DNA of 37,154 nucleotides from Alphaproteobacteria bacterium (GCA_007117665.1 SKGD01000005.1:1-37154), one strand, 5' to 3'; positions 25,750 through 36,710 are shown, numbered from the stretch's first letter. Numbers and translations: made by a program. Notes: a model not told the origin generated them from the sequence alone.

Positions 25750-26670
25750 ATGGCGAATATTACCGCAGCTTTGGTTAAGGAACTTCGTGAAAAATCCGGC
25801 GCGGGCATGATGGATGCCAAAAATGCGTTGACGGAATCCGGTGGCGATATGGAGGCAGCAATTGACCTCCTGCGCAAAAAAGGACTGTCCAAGGCAGCCA
25901 AAAAATCCAGCCGCACCGCAGCGGAAGGCCTGGTCGCTTTTGCTGTTGAAGGCAAGCGCGGCGCGGTTGTTGAAATTAATTCGGAAACGGACTTCGTTGC
26001 CCGTAACGAGCAATTTCAGGGTTTTGTGGCCGATGTTACAAAGATCGCATTGACGCACGGCAAGAATGTTGAGAGCCTGTCTGCGGCGGATTATAAAGGC
26101 AAGTCGGTTGCGGAAAGCCTGACGGACCTGATCGCCAAGATCGGTGAGAATATGAGCCTGCGCCGTGTTGCGACGCTGGAAGTTACGTCTGGCACGGTGT
26201 GTGGATACATGCATAATGCCGTTGGCGATAATCAGGGTAAAATCGGCGTTCTGGTTGCGCTTGAATCCGAAGGCAATGAAGACGCGCTGCAAGCTCTGGG
26301 CAAGAAGATTGCCATGCATGTTGCCGCCGCATTCCCGCAATATCTCAAGCGTGAGGATGTCCCGACTGACTCTCTCGATCGTGAGCGCAGTGTCCTGTTG
26401 GAGCAGGCAAAAGCCGAAGGCAAGCCGGAGGAAATCGCGCAAAAAATGGTCGAAGGCCGCATGCGTAAATATTACGAAGAGGTCTGTCTGCTGGAGCAAA
26501 TCTTTGTCATCGACGGCGAAAGCAAGATTTCAGGTCTTTTGGAAGCCGCTGAAAAAGAGGTCGGCGCGCCGGTTTCTCTGGTCGGGTTCGAGCGTTTCCA
26601 GCTTGGTGAAGGCATCGAGAAGGAAGAAGAGGACTTCGCGGCTGAGGTTGCCAAGGCTGTTAATGGTTAA
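25750..26670 (+). CDS. tsf: Elongation factor Ts
   Basis: [63 protein letters not shown]. Confidence 0.98.
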   Translation: MANITAALVKELREKSGAGMMDAKNALTESGGDMEAAIDLLRKKGLSKAAKKSSRTAAEGLVAFAVEGKRGAVVEINSETDFVARNEQFQGFVADVTKIALTHGKNVESLSAADYKGKSVAESLTDLIAKIGENMSLRRVATLEVTSGTVCGYMHNAVGDNQGKIGVLVALESEGNEDALQALGKKIAMHVAAAFPQYLKREDVPTDSLDRERSVLLEQAKAEGKPEEIAQKMVEGRMRKYYEEVCLLEQIFVIDGESKISGLLEAAEKEVGAPVSLVGFERFQLGEGIEKEEEDFAAEVAKAVNG

Positions 26671-26671
26671 T

Positions 26672-26701
26672 GATTTTTCAGCCTTTTTCGGGCGAAAAAT
26701 C
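26672..26701. terminator. Hairpin 1 downstream of tsf
   Basis: GATTTTTCAGCC-tttttc-GGGCGAAAAATC, a 12-nt stem with one mismatch, starting 2 nt after the tsf stop. Confidence 0.5.
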
Positions 26702-26722
26702 GGAATTGAATGTGAATAATCA

Positions 26723-26757
26723 GACAGCCGCGTTGCCTTGCTTCGCGGCTGTCTTTA
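26723..26757 (+). terminator. Hairpin 2 downstream of tsf, terminator-like
   Basis: Perfect 10-bp stem GACAGCCGCG-ttgccttgctt-CGCGGCTGTC followed by TTTAT. Confidence 0.65.
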
Positions 26758-26828
26758 TAGTAAGGGCGAAAAGTCCGGCTCTTGCCAAGGCAGAGTTGTT
26801 TTAATTCGGGATCAAAGCGAGTATTCTT

Positions 26829-27605
26829 ATGCAGGCAAGCGGCGTCAAAAAGGAAATGGTAACCCCGATGTTAAACCCCAAGGCGAAATATAAGCGTGTT
26901 TTGTTGAAGATGTCCGGCGAGGTTCTGATGGGCGACCGCGAATACGGCATCGACCCGGCAACGCTTGACAGGATTGCGCGAGACATCAAGGAATCTGTCG
27001 ATATGGGGGTGCAGGTTTGTATCGTTGTCGGGGCGGGTAATATTTTCCGGGGCGTTTCCGGGGCGGCGAACGGTCTGGAACGGGTTACGGCTGACTATAT
27101 CGGCATGTTGGGGACGGTCATGAATGCGCTGGCCTTGCAATCGGCGCTGGAGAAAATTGATGTGGAGACGCGCGTCCAGTCGGCGATCCCGATGCAGGCT
27201 GTGTGCGAGCCTTATGTCCGCCGCCGCGCCTTGCGCCACATGGAAAAAGGCCGAGTGGTGATTTTCGCCGCCGGCAGCGGCAATCCGTTTTTCACCACAG
27301 ACACGCCGGCGGCGCTGCGCGCGACGGAAATGGGCTGTGATGCGTTGGTCAAAGGAACGAAGGTTGACGGCGTTTATACGGCGGATCCCGATAAAGATAA
27401 AAATGCCGAACGGTATGACCAACTGACTTATATGGATGTGCTGACCAAGGATTTGAAAGTAATGGACGCGACGGCGATTTCTCTGGCGCGTGAGAACCAT
27501 ATCCCGATTCTTGTCTTTTCGATCCGCGATGAGGGAAATTTCGGCAAGGTGATGCGCGGCGAAGGCGCGTTTACAATCGTCAACGACCAAAAGAGGGCTG
27601 ATTAA
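26829..27605 (+). CDS. pyrH: UMP kinase
   Basis: [62 protein letters not shown]. Start uncertain (ATG 26829, 26862 or 26871). Confidence 0.96.
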   Translation: MQASGVKKEMVTPMLNPKAKYKRVLLKMSGEVLMGDREYGIDPATLDRIARDIKESVDMGVQVCIVVGAGNIFRGVSGAANGLERVTADYIGMLGTVMNALALQSALEKIDVETRVQSAIPMQAVCEPYVRRRALRHMEKGRVVIFAAGSGNPFFTTDTPAALRATEMGCDALVKGTKVDGVYTADPDKDKNAERYDQLTYMDVLTKDLKVMDATAISLARENHIPILVFSIRDEGNFGKVMRGEGAFTIVNDQKRAD

Positions 27606-27606
27606 T

Positions 27607-28161
27607 ATGAGCATCGATATCAATGATCTGCGCCGCCGGATGCAAGGCGCGCTGGATAATCTGAAAGAAGAATTTACAGGGCTGCGTACCGGGCGGGCTT
27701 CTGCAGGCATGCTGGAACCAGTGCAGGTTGAGATGTATGGGTCGAAAATGCCTTTGAACCAGGTCGCCACAATTAACGTGCCGGAGCCACGCATGATTTC
27801 GGTTCAGGTCTGGGACGCCAGCGCCGCCAAGGCGGTTGAGAAAGCGATCCGCGATTCCGGTTTGGGGCTGAACCCGCAGCCCGAAGGGGCGGTTATTCGT
27901 GTTCCGGTTCCTGAGCTGAACGAAGAGCGCCGTCAGGAATTGACCAAGGTCGCGGGAAAATATGCGGAGCAAGCGCGTATTTCCGTACGCAATGTCCGGC
28001 GCGACGGCATGGATATGCTGAAAAAGATGCAAAAAGATAATGATATTTCGGAAGACGAGCATAAGCGTCTGTCTGACGAGGTTCAGAAAGTCACGGACGA
28101 GATCATCGGAAAAGTTGATGGCTTGCTGGCCGACAAAGAAAAAGACATCATGACGATATAG
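27607..28161 (+). CDS. frr: Ribosome recycling factor
   Basis: [59 protein letters not shown]. Confidence 0.98.
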   Translation: MSIDINDLRRRMQGALDNLKEEFTGLRTGRASAGMLEPVQVEMYGSKMPLNQVATINVPEPRMISVQVWDASAAKAVEKAIRDSGLGLNPQPEGAVIRVPVPELNEERRQELTKVAGKYAEQARISVRNVRRDGMDMLKKMQKDNDISEDEHKRLSDEVQKVTDEIIGKVDGLLADKEKDIMTI

Positions 28162-28197
28162 GCCTGTCTTCTTCGTCAGGCATTGCTAGGAAATATT

Positions 28198-28917
28198 ATG
28201 GGACAATCAAGGCCGCAGCATATTGCCATTATTATGGACGGTAACGGCCGCTGGGCGGAAATGCGCGGCCAGCCCAGAACAATGGGGCACCGTCAGGGAG
28301 TCGAAGCTGTCAAGCGCGTTGTGCGGGCGGCGGCTGAGATGAATGTGACTTATCTGACCCTGTTCGGTTTTTCATCCGAGAACTGGCGTCGCCCGGCGGA
28401 TGAAGTCAGCGAATTAATGCGGCTTTTGCGCATGTATATGCGCGCGGAAACGGCGGATTTGCACCGTAATAATATTCGCTTGCGGGTGATTGGCGACCGT
28501 TCGGCGCTGGCGAATGATATTGTCGGGCTGATTGAAAATGCCGAAAGGCTGACATGCGACAATGACGCGATCACGGTGACGATTGCCCTGAATTACGGCG
28601 GCCGGAACGATATTTTGCACGCGGCCGGTCGCTTTGCGCGTTTTTGCGCGGAACAGGGTATGGATCCTGACTTTGCCGCCGCCGAAGAGTTTTTCCCCTC
28701 TTGCCTGATGACCGGTGAGCTGCCTGATCCGGATTTGCTGATCCGTACCAGCGGCGAACAGCGCATCAGCAATTTCCTTTTGTGGCAATGCGCCTATAGC
28801 GAGATGGTTTTTTCCGATACCTTATGGCCGGATTTCGATGCGAATGACCTGAAAGCCGCAATCGATGTTTATAACGCCAGAGACAGGCGCTTCGGAAAGA
28901 TCAGGAAATCACTTTGA
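28198..28917 (+). CDS. uppS: Isoprenyl (undecaprenyl) diphosphate synthase
   Basis: IAIIMDGNGRWAEMRGQPRTMGHRQGVEAVKRVV; LTLFGFSSENWRRP; DPDLLIRTSGEQRISNFLLWQCAYSE. Confidence 0.97.
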   Translation: MGQSRPQHIAIIMDGNGRWAEMRGQPRTMGHRQGVEAVKRVVRAAAEMNVTYLTLFGFSSENWRRPADEVSELMRLLRMYMRAETADLHRNNIRLRVIGDRSALANDIVGLIENAERLTCDNDAITVTIALNYGGRNDILHAAGRFARFCAEQGMDPDFAAAEEFFPSCLMTGELPDPDLLIRTSGEQRISNFLLWQCAYSEMVFSDTLWPDFDANDLKAAIDVYNARDRRFGKIRKSL

Positions 28918-29612
28918 CGCTCATCTGGTCGGATACGCTTAAAAAGCGGGTTTTATCGGGGCTGTTTCTGGTGCCGCTTGTGGCGGCTGTCATCATATAT
29001 GGCTCATGGCCGTTTTTTTTAATGCTGGGTTTTGCGCTGTGCGCGGCGCTTTATGAATGGTTTTATCTGGCCACTGCCAAAGGCCGCCATTATGTGCTGT
29101 TTGGCGGGGGCGTTCTTTATGTGGTGCTGTGTTTTGTGTCTTTTGCCCATATTCGCACGGGGTTTGATTCGGGGGCGTTTTTGGCGCTATGCGCGATTTT
29201 ATGCGTCTGGGCCAGCGATACCGGCGCTTATTTCACCGGAAAAATTCTGCAAGGGCCGAAATTACTGCCCGCGGTCAGCCCTAACAAAACGTGGGCGGGG
29301 CTGGCAGGTGCCATGTTTTTCTGTGGGCTGACGCTTTATATCCTGTTTTTGGCCGGGTTTCGTTTTTTAAGCGGCTTTCCGTATATTGCCGGAGATGAAG
29401 GGCTGACGGGGCTGAGTATCTTTGTCGGAGGGCTGTTTCTGGGGGCGATCGGTCAGGCCGGCGATTTGCTGGTTTCTTTTTTCAAACGCAAGGCAGGACA
29501 GAAAGATACCGGCCATTTGATCCCCGGTCATGGCGGGTTGCTGGACCGTGTTGATTCTCTTTTGCTGGTGTCTCCGGCCTTTTTGATATTGTTGTTATTA
29601 TGGGCGATGTAA
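28914..29612 (+). CDS. cdsA: Phosphatidate cytidylyltransferase
   Basis: WASDTGAYFTGKILQGPKLLPAVSPNKTWAGLAGA; GDLLVSFFKRKAGQKDTGHLIPGHGGLLDRVDSLL; TTG start overlapping the uppS stop. Confidence 0.95.
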   Translation: MTLIWSDTLKKRVLSGLFLVPLVAAVIIYGSWPFFLMLGFALCAALYEWFYLATAKGRHYVLFGGGVLYVVLCFVSFAHIRTGFDSGAFLALCAILCVWASDTGAYFTGKILQGPKLLPAVSPNKTWAGLAGAMFFCGLTLYILFLAGFRFLSGFPYIAGDEGLTGLSIFVGGLFLGAIGQAGDLLVSFFKRKAGQKDTGHLIPGHGGLLDRVDSLLLVSPAFLILLLLWAM

Positions 29613-30793
29613 GGTCGGTTTCCATTTTGGGGGTGACAGGATCGGTCGGCCGGGCAACAGCCGATGTCGTGAAAGCGCACCGCGCAACGATGCGTGTCCA
29701 TGCGGTGACAGCCTATCGTGATGTGGCGGGGCTGGCGCGTATGGCGATGGAGTTGGAGGCATCAGTTGCGGTTATTGGCGATGACTCGCTTTATCAGGCG
29801 CTAAAACATGCGCTGGCCGGGACGGATATCCGTGCCGCCGCCGGGGCACAGGCGATCGAGGAAGCGGCATCCTCACCGGTTGATGTGACAATGGCGGCGA
29901 TTGTCGGGGTGGCCGGGCTGCGCCCTGTGATGGCGGCGATCCGGCGCGGCGGTGTGATTGCGATTGCGAATAAGGAACCTTTGGTCGCGGCAGGCACATT
30001 AATCATGCGCGCAGCGCGCCGATCCGGGGCGACAATCCTGCCGGTTGACAGCGAACATAACGCGATTTTTCAGGTTTTTGACCGCGACCGGCGCGGGACG
30101 ATCGAGAAAATCATTCTGACCGCTTCGGGCGGGCCTTTTCGCACATGGAGCCATGCGCAAATGGAATCGGCAACCCCGGCGCAGGCTGTGGCGCATCCGA
30201 ACTGGTCGATGGGGGCGAAAATCTCGGTTGATAGCGCCACCATGATGAATAAGGCGCTGGAAGTTATCGAGGCACATTATCTGTTCGATATGCCGGCTGA
30301 CAAAATTGATGTCGTGATTCATCCGCAATCGGTTATTCATTCGATGGTGTCTTATTGTGATGGTTCGGTTCTGGCGCAGATGGGCGCGCCGGATATGCGA
30401 ACCCCTATTGCTTATTGCCTGGGCTGGCCGGGACGATGCAAAACGCCGGGATCCTTCCTTGATGTCTTGTCCGCCATGCCTGCTTTGACGTTCGAGCCGC
30501 CCGATCATACGCGTTTTCCGGCTTTGGCTCTGGCCTATGATTGTCTGGAAAGCGGGGCAGCGTCTTGTTTAGCGCTGAATGCCGCTAATGAGGTCGCGGT
30601 GGCCGCCTTTTTGGACGGGCAGATCGGATTTACGGAGATTTATAGCGCGGTTTCCTCCTGTCTGGAAAAAATTGACAGATTGCCGCTTGATTCCATTGAT
30701 GATGTTGTTTTATCTGATGAGGCTGTACGGCGCGATATTTTGCGCTATATTCATAAAGACAGAAGCGCAAAAGCGGCTGCCGGACATTCCTGA
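29600..30793 (+). CDS. dxr: 1-deoxy-D-xylulose-5-phosphate reductoisomerase
   Basis: SILGVTGSVGRATADVV, ANKEPLVAAGTLIMRAA, LPVDSEHNAIFQ, VDSATMMNKALEVIEAHYLF, VIHPQSVIHSMV. Confidence 0.97.
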   Translation: MGDVRSVSILGVTGSVGRATADVVKAHRATMRVHAVTAYRDVAGLARMAMELEASVAVIGDDSLYQALKHALAGTDIRAAAGAQAIEEAASSPVDVTMAAIVGVAGLRPVMAAIRRGGVIAIANKEPLVAAGTLIMRAARRSGATILPVDSEHNAIFQVFDRDRRGTIEKIILTASGGPFRTWSHAQMESATPAQAVAHPNWSMGAKISVDSATMMNKALEVIEAHYLFDMPADKIDVVIHPQSVIHSMVSYCDGSVLAQMGAPDMRTPIAYCLGWPGRCKTPGSFLDVLSAMPALTFEPPDHTRFPALALAYDCLESGAASCLALNAANEVAVAAFLDGQIGFTEIYSAVSSCLEKIDRLPLDSIDDVVLSDEAVRRDILRYIHKDRSAKAAAGHS

Positions 30794-30808
30794 AGGGACA
30801 TATAAAAA

Positions 30809-32209
30809 ATGAGTAATTCGATTATTGACTGGTTACAGCTTTACGCCGAAAACGCATGGCTGTATGGCGGAACGTTTCTGCTGGTTCTCAGTGTTTTGGT
30901 GTTCGTTCATGAATGGGGGCATTATATTGTCGCGCGTATGTGCGGTGTGCGGGTCGAAATTTTCTCCATTGGCTTCGGCAAAGAAATTTTCGGCATCACC
31001 GACAAAAAAGGGACGCGTTGGAAATTCTCGATTATACCGCTTGGCGGCTATGTGAAAATGTATGGCGACGTCGATCCGGCCAGCGCCCAGCACCTGAACG
31101 GGGTTGAGGAAAAAGACCAGGACGGCAATGAGCAGTTTCGTCCCTTTAGCGAAGAAGAGCGCAGTGAAGCCTTTTTCGCCAAGCCGGTCGGCCAGCGCGC
31201 TGCCGTTGTTTTTGCGGGGCCTGCGATTAATTTCCTGTTTGCGATTATCTTGCTGGCGGGGCTTTATATGTCTTACGGCCAGCCGGTTACGCCGCCTGTG
31301 GCAGCTTCGGTGATTGCCGGCACGGCTGCGGATGAAGCCGGTTTCCAGCCCCATGATGAAATTATTTCCATAGACGGCAAGCCTATTCATCGCTTTGAGC
31401 AAATACGCCGGGCGGTGATGATCGGTCTGGATACGGAGCGGCGTTTTACCGTTCTGCGCGGCGGGGAAGAGGTTGAAATTATTGCCGCACCCCAGCGCAG
31501 CATTGATCAGGATCACCACGGGTTCCGCCATTCACGCGGCTTGCTGGGCATTATCAATCCCGGTCATGGTCTGATGCTGGATGCGATCATCGAAATTGAC
31601 GGCGTGGCGCTCGAAGATAAAGCGGCTATCCGCGCGGCGCTAACCGAACGCATGGACACGACCTTCCCGATAAGGCTGGCAGGAGGCGGAGAAAACGATG
31701 TCTGGATTGTCCATCCGGTCAGGGATCTTAACCAAAGTCTGATCGATAGCGAGGATCCGGATCATGTTATTTTGAATCTTTCCGGCGGCGTTGACAGCGC
31801 ATTACTGCGTCATGGCCCGGTTCAGGCGGTCGGGGCGGCGATAGCCGAGACAGTTAATATCACGACCAGCACCCTGACGGCGCTAGGGCAGATGTTTACC
31901 GGCACGCGCAGTGCGACTGAGTTGGGCGGCATTATCCGTATCGGGGCAATCGCCGGGGATATGGCGCAGGCCGGATTAATTGCGCTGATCACCTTTACGG
32001 CGCTGTTATCGATCAATCTGGGGCTGATTAACCTGTTCCCGATCCCGATGCTTGATGGCGGTCATCTGGTGTTTTACGCGGCTGAGGCGGTGCGCGGTGC
32101 GCCGATCCCGGATCAGGTACAGGAATATGCGTTCCGGTTGGGTCTTGTGATATTGATTGGCATCATGCTATTTGCTAATCTGAACGACATCGTACAGCTT
32201 GTGTTATAG
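30809..32209 (+). CDS. rseP: RIP metalloprotease (site-2 protease) RseP
   Basis: VFVHEWGHYIVARMCGVRVEIFSIGFGKEIFG; PDZ-like GTAADEAGFQPHDEIISIDGKPI; NLFPIPMLDGGHLVFY. Confidence 0.96.
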   Translation: MSNSIIDWLQLYAENAWLYGGTFLLVLSVLVFVHEWGHYIVARMCGVRVEIFSIGFGKEIFGITDKKGTRWKFSIIPLGGYVKMYGDVDPASAQHLNGVEEKDQDGNEQFRPFSEEERSEAFFAKPVGQRAAVVFAGPAINFLFAIILLAGLYMSYGQPVTPPVAASVIAGTAADEAGFQPHDEIISIDGKPIHRFEQIRRAVMIGLDTERRFTVLRGGEEVEIIAAPQRSIDQDHHGFRHSRGLLGIINPGHGLMLDAIIEIDGVALEDKAAIRAALTERMDTTFPIRLAGGGENDVWIVHPVRDLNQSLIDSEDPDHVILNLSGGVDSALLRHGPVQAVGAAIAETVNITTSTLTALGQMFTGTRSATELGGIIRIGAIAGDMAQAGLIALITFTALLSINLGLINLFPIPMLDGGHLVFYAAEAVRGAPIPDQVQEYAFRLGLVILIGIMLFANLNDIVQLVL

Positions 32210-32258
32210 ATCGACAGGCTGTATAGTCCAACCGGTTTATAACAAGAGAAATTTCAGT

Positions 32259-34550
32259 ATGTTTTCAGGATTGCGTGTTTTCGGCGCTTTTGCAGCGCTT
32301 TTTGTCATTAGCCTGATCTTGTGCGCGCCGGTTAAGGACGCGCAGGCGCAACAGACAATCCGGGATATCGAGATTGTCGGGGCGGAACGGATTGATCCGG
32401 CGACTATTCTGACCTATCTGGATGTGCGCGTTGGCGACCCGATGGATCAGGATACGTTCAACAAAGCCCTGAAAAGCCTTTTTGCGACAGGATTATTTGC
32501 CGATGTGACGCTGCGCCAGCGCGCGGGGAACACGCTTGAGGTGACCGTTCTTGAAAATCCGGTCATCAGCCAGATCGTCTTTGAAGGCAATGATAAGCTG
32601 AAAAATGAAGATTTGATGGCCGAGATCCAGTTGCGCCCCCGTCATGTTCTGACCAGAACGCGGGTGCAGTCTGACGTTAACCGTTTGTACCAGCTTTACC
32701 AGCGTAATGGCCGCTTTTCTGCCAGTATCGAGCCGAAAATCATCCAACTGGATCAAAATCGCGTCAATCTGGTTTTCGAGGTAACGGAAGGCCCGGTCAC
32801 AAAAGTCCGGAGCGTCCGGTTTGTCGGCAACAGGCATTATACTGATGCGAAGCTGAGAAGCGAGATCAGCACCAAGGAAGCGCGCTGGTATCGCTTTTTG
32901 ACGTCTGACGATCGTTATGACCCGGATCGCCTCGGTTTTGACCAAGAATTGCTGCGCCGTTTTTATCTGGCACAGGGCTATGCCGATTTTCGCGTTGTTT
33001 CCGCTGTGGCGGAGCTTTCCCGCGATCGTGATCATTTTTTCCTGACTTTTACGCTTGAAGAGGGAGAGCGTTACCGGGTCGGTGAGGTGTCAATTAACGC
33101 GTCTTTGCGCCATTTTGACGCGACGGTTCTTAAGCCCTATATCACCTTTTCCAAGGGGCAGTGGTATAATGCCGATGAGGTTACACGCTCCATCGACCGG
33201 ATGACTGATGCGCTGGGCGACCGGCAATATGCCTTTGTCAGCGTCCGTCCTGAAATTCGCCGTGACCGTGAAGCGCGCACTGTCGACATTATTTTTACGA
33301 TCAACGAAACACCGCGCGTTTTTGTCGAGCGGATCGATATTCGCGGCAATGTCAGAACGCTTGATAAAGTTGTCCGGCGTGAATTTGAACTGGTCGAAGG
33401 TGATCCGTTCAATCGTTCCAAGCTTGAAAAATCGGAACAAAATATCCGTAATCTGGACTTTTTTGAAACGGTTGACATCCGGCCGGTTCAGGGCAGCTCC
33501 CCCGACCGGACGGTGGTCGAGGTTGACGTGACTGAAAAATCAACCGGTGAGCTTTCGCTTGGGGCGGGTTTTTCAACCGCCGACGGGCCGCTGGCTGATA
33601 TTCGGATCCGGGAAAGAAACCTTCTCGGCAAGGGGCAGGATATGCTGATTGCCGGTATGTTCGCCGGGCGGAGACAGGAATTTAACTTCTCTTTCACCGA
33701 GCCATATTTCATGAACCGGGATTTTTCCGCCGGGTTTGACGCGTTTCATATCACGCGTGATCTGCAACGCGAAAGCTCGTTCGACCAGCGCCAGTCAGGC
33801 GGTGCGTTGCGCATCGGTTATCCATTGTCAGACCGGTGGCGCCAGCAACTGCGTTACCGGGTTGAACGCAATGAAATACGCAATGTTCGCGATGACGCAT
33901 CACGGTTCATCAAGGATCAGGAAGGGCGTCGTGTAACATCGGCTGTGTCCCAGCGCCTGACATACGATTCCCGTGACAGTATTATCTTCCCGACCAGCGG
34001 CCTGTATGGCTGGCTGGATACTGAGATTGCCGGTCTGGGCGGCGATGCGCGTTATGTGTCCGGACGTTTGGGGTCGTCTTATTTCTATCCCATAGCCAGC
34101 CAGTGGGTCTTTAATGTTCTGGGTGAGACGGGCGCGATGACCGGGATTGCTGGCAAAAATGTCCAGATCAATGAACGGTTTTTCCTGGGCGGTACAAATC
34201 TGCGCGGCTTCCGTTCCGCCGGTGTCGGGCCGCGAGATCTTGAAACACGCGATGCCTTGGGCGGGAACCTGTTTTATCGCGGGACGGTCGAGATGTCCTT
34301 CCCGATCGGCTTCCCGGATGAGCTTGGCGTTCTGGGGCACGGATTTACCGATTTTGGCTCTTTGTGGCATACGGACGGTCTTTCCGGGGGCGATACGGTT
34401 GATAATCACAGAATTCGTGCGGCAGCCGGTGTCGGTATTTCATGGCGGTCGCCTTTGGGGCCGATCCGTCTTGATTATTCGCGTCCTTACATCAAGGAAA
34501 AATATGACCGGACGGAACATTTCCAGTTTAATTTCGGGACAAGGTTCTGA
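32259..34550 (+). CDS. bamA: Outer membrane protein assembly factor BamA
   Basis: Signal peptide, repeated POTRA-like segments, C-terminal barrel with GGTNLRGF and terminal FNFGTRF. ATG 32259 chosen over the upstream start at 32199. Confidence 0.95.
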   Translation: MFSGLRVFGAFAALFVISLILCAPVKDAQAQQTIRDIEIVGAERIDPATILTYLDVRVGDPMDQDTFNKALKSLFATGLFADVTLRQRAGNTLEVTVLENPVISQIVFEGNDKLKNEDLMAEIQLRPRHVLTRTRVQSDVNRLYQLYQRNGRFSASIEPKIIQLDQNRVNLVFEVTEGPVTKVRSVRFVGNRHYTDAKLRSEISTKEARWYRFLTSDDRYDPDRLGFDQELLRRFYLAQGYADFRVVSAVAELSRDRDHFFLTFTLEEGERYRVGEVSINASLRHFDATVLKPYITFSKGQWYNADEVTRSIDRMTDALGDRQYAFVSVRPEIRRDREARTVDIIFTINETPRVFVERIDIRGNVRTLDKVVRREFELVEGDPFNRSKLEKSEQNIRNLDFFETVDIRPVQGSSPDRTVVEVDVTEKSTGELSLGAGFSTADGPLADIRIRERNLLGKGQDMLIAGMFAGRRQEFNFSFTEPYFMNRDFSAGFDAFHITRDLQRESSFDQRQSGGALRIGYPLSDRWRQQLRYRVERNEIRNVRDDASRFIKDQEGRRVTSAVSQRLTYDSRDSIIFPTSGLYGWLDTEIAGLGGDARYVSGRLGSSYFYPIASQWVFNVLGETGAMTGIAGKNVQINERFFLGGTNLRGFRSAGVGPRDLETRDALGGNLFYRGTVEMSFPIGFPDELGVLGHGFTDFGSLWHTDGLSGGDTVDNHRIRAAAGVGISWRSPLGPIRLDYSRPYIKEKYDRTEHFQFNFGTRF

Positions 34551-34600
34551 TCCGGGATTGCGTGTTTAATTTATCAACATATTTGGGTTCGGGTTTTACG

Positions 34601-35152
34601 ATGAACAAGCTTTTACAGGCACATATATTTGCCGTTTTGGGACTTTTCTGCATGATGGTCTTTACGGCTCCCGCGGTGGCGCAGACAGCCAAAATTGCGG
34701 TTGTTGATGTTCAGCTTTTGATGAATGAATCTGTTGCGGCAAAAAACATTCAGGCACAAATCGACAAAAAGCGCGAAGCCTATCAAAAGGATTTCACAAA
34801 GGCCGAACAGGATTTACTCGCGCAGGAAAAAGATTTGATGGCGCGCGGCGAGTCTTTGTCAGAGGAAGATTTCGTCCGGAAACGCGATGCTTTCGAGGAT
34901 AAAGTCATGGAGGCGCGGGCCATGGTGCAAGGCAAGCAGCGTGCGCTGGAATCGGCTGTGGACGAGGCCTTGAGTAAAATGCGCGAGGAAGTTTCCACCA
35001 TCGTCAGCGCAATATCCGAAGAAAAAGGGTATGATCTGGTTCTGACGACGCAAAATGTTATATCGGTGCGCAGCGATATGGACATCACCGATATTGTGAT
35101 GAAAGCACTGGACGCCAAGCTGCAGGAAGTAACCCTTAAAGTCGCGCAGTGA
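34601..35152 (+). CDS. skp: OmpH/Skp-family periplasmic chaperone
   Basis: Signal peptide ending APAVAQTA, AVVDVQLLMNESVAAKNIQAQIDKKREAYQKDFTKAEQDL; between bamA and lpxD. Confidence 0.88.
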   Translation: MNKLLQAHIFAVLGLFCMMVFTAPAVAQTAKIAVVDVQLLMNESVAAKNIQAQIDKKREAYQKDFTKAEQDLLAQEKDLMARGESLSEEDFVRKRDAFEDKVMEARAMVQGKQRALESAVDEALSKMREEVSTIVSAISEEKGYDLVLTTQNVISVRSDMDITDIVMKALDAKLQEVTLKVAQ

Positions 35153-35173
35153 CAATTACTTTTTCGGGAAGGA

Positions 35174-35191
35174 CCCCGCATTTGCGCGGGG
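35174..35191 (+). repeat. GC-rich hairpin between skp and lpxD
   Basis: CCCCGC-atttgc-GCGGGG in GGACCCCGCATTTGCGCGGGGCACAG; resembles one arm of the nuoI-nuoJ repeat element. Confidence 0.45.
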
Positions 35192-35203
35192 CACAGAAAA
35201 AAT

Positions 35204-36223
35204 ATGGCAGATTCGCGCTTTTTCATCCGCTCACCGGAAAAAACGATCGCTGATATTGCGGCGCTGTGCGGGGCGGAACTGGTATCCGGCGATCCTTCTC
35301 TGCCGGTTTGTGATGTGGCGCCACTGGATCAGGCTGGCGCGGGTCATCTCAGCTTTCTTGATAATATACGCTACCGTGCGCAGTTTGGCGAAAGCCGTGC
35401 GGCGGCCTGCATCATTGCACCGGAAATGAAACCTCATGCGCCGGACGGCATGGCGCTTTTGATTTCGCCTTCTCCTTATCGGTCTTATGCTCTGGCGGCG
35501 CAGTCATTTTATCCCGATGCCATGCCGCCTGCGGAGATATCGGACAAGGCTCATATCCACCCCGATGCGGTGATCGGCGAAGGCTGCCGCATAGAGCCCG
35601 GTGCGGTGATCGGTCAGGGCGCGCGGATCGGCGGCGATTCATGGATCGGCGCCAATACGGTTATTGCGTCTTGTGTCGAGATGGGTCAGGGATGCCGGAT
35701 TGGCAGTAATGTAACAGTGACCCATGCGTTGATTGGCGATCATGTCCGTATTTATGCCGGATGCCGCATCGGACAGGATGGTTTTGGCTTTGCAATGGAT
35801 CCGTCCGGCTTTGTTCGCGTTCCCCAGCTTGGGCGTGTCATTATCGAGGATAGTGTTGAGATTGGCGCAAATACCACGATTGATCGCGGTGCGGGGCCTG
35901 ATACGGTCATTGGGCGCGGCACGTGGATCGATAATCTGGTGCAGATCGGCCATAATGTGAAAGTCGGCAAATATTGTGTGCTTGTGTCACAAAGCGGTGT
36001 TTCCGGCAGCACGATATTAGAGGATTATGTCGTTCTGGCCGGGCAGGCCGGGCTGGCGGGGCATCTGAAGATCGGCAAAGGCGCACAAATCGGTGCAAAA
36101 GCCGGGGTGATGCGCGATGTGCCGGCCGGGGCGAAATATCTCGGCTCACCGGCCATGCCGATAAAAGATTTTATGAAGCAGACAGCCTTATTGAAACGTT
36201 TGCTGAAAAAGGATAAAAAATAA
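35204..36223 (+). CDS. lpxD: UDP-3-O-(3-hydroxyacyl)glucosamine N-acyltransferase
   Basis: Hexapeptide repeats; [63 protein letters not shown]. Confidence 0.97.
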   Translation: MADSRFFIRSPEKTIADIAALCGAELVSGDPSLPVCDVAPLDQAGAGHLSFLDNIRYRAQFGESRAAACIIAPEMKPHAPDGMALLISPSPYRSYALAAQSFYPDAMPPAEISDKAHIHPDAVIGEGCRIEPGAVIGQGARIGGDSWIGANTVIASCVEMGQGCRIGSNVTVTHALIGDHVRIYAGCRIGQDGFGFAMDPSGFVRVPQLGRVIIEDSVEIGANTTIDRGAGPDTVIGRGTWIDNLVQIGHNVKVGKYCVLVSQSGVSGSTILEDYVVLAGQAGLAGHLKIGKGAQIGAKAGVMRDVPAGAKYLGSPAMPIKDFMKQTALLKRLLKKDKK

Positions 36224-36242
36224 AAATAATAAGGGGCAAAGC

Positions 36243-36710
36243 ATGAGTGACGCAGAACCGATCAGCATCGATATTAACCGCATCAAGGAAATGATACCGC
36301 ATCGTTATCCGTTCTTGATGATTGACCGTATTTTGGAGCTTATCCCCGGACAGAGCGCTATCGGCCTTAAGAATGTTACCGTTAACGAGCCTCAGTTTAT
36401 GGGACATTTCCCAAAAATTCCGGTCATGCCCGGCGTGCTGATTATCGAAGCCATGGCGCAAACGGCGGCGATTGTCGTGGTCGAAACGCTGGAAAACAAA
36501 ACAGCCGGCAATCTGGTTTATTTCATGACGATTGACGAAGCGCGCTTTCGCAAGCCGGTCGTTCCGGGCGATGCCATGCATATCCATGTCGAAAAGGTGC
36601 AAAGCCGCAAGACAGTCTGGAAGTTTCGGGGCGAGGCACGTGTTGGCGACAAGCTTTGCGCCGAGGCAACGTTCAGCGCGATGATCGTTGAAGATCGCGA
36701 TGAAGCCTGA
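36243..36710 (+). CDS. fabZ: 3-hydroxyacyl-[acyl-carrier-protein] dehydratase FabZ
   Basis: [53 protein letters not shown]. Confidence 0.97.
   Translation: MSDAEPISIDINRIKEMIPHRYPFLMIDRILELIPGQSAIGLKNVTVNEPQFMGHFPKIPVMPGVLIIEAMAQTAAIVVVETLENKTAGNLVYFMTIDEARFRKPVVPGDAMHIHVEKVQSRKTVWKFRGEARVGDKLCAEATFSAMIVEDRDEA

Noticed and set aside
25465-26499. 344-aa minus-strand ORF opposite rpsB/tsf
   Set aside because: Lies opposite two secure genes and has no recognisable domain; antisense shadow ORF.
26871-27794. 307-aa minus-strand ORF opposite pyrH/frr
   Set aside because: Shadow ORF of conserved genes with unusual composition and no family signature.
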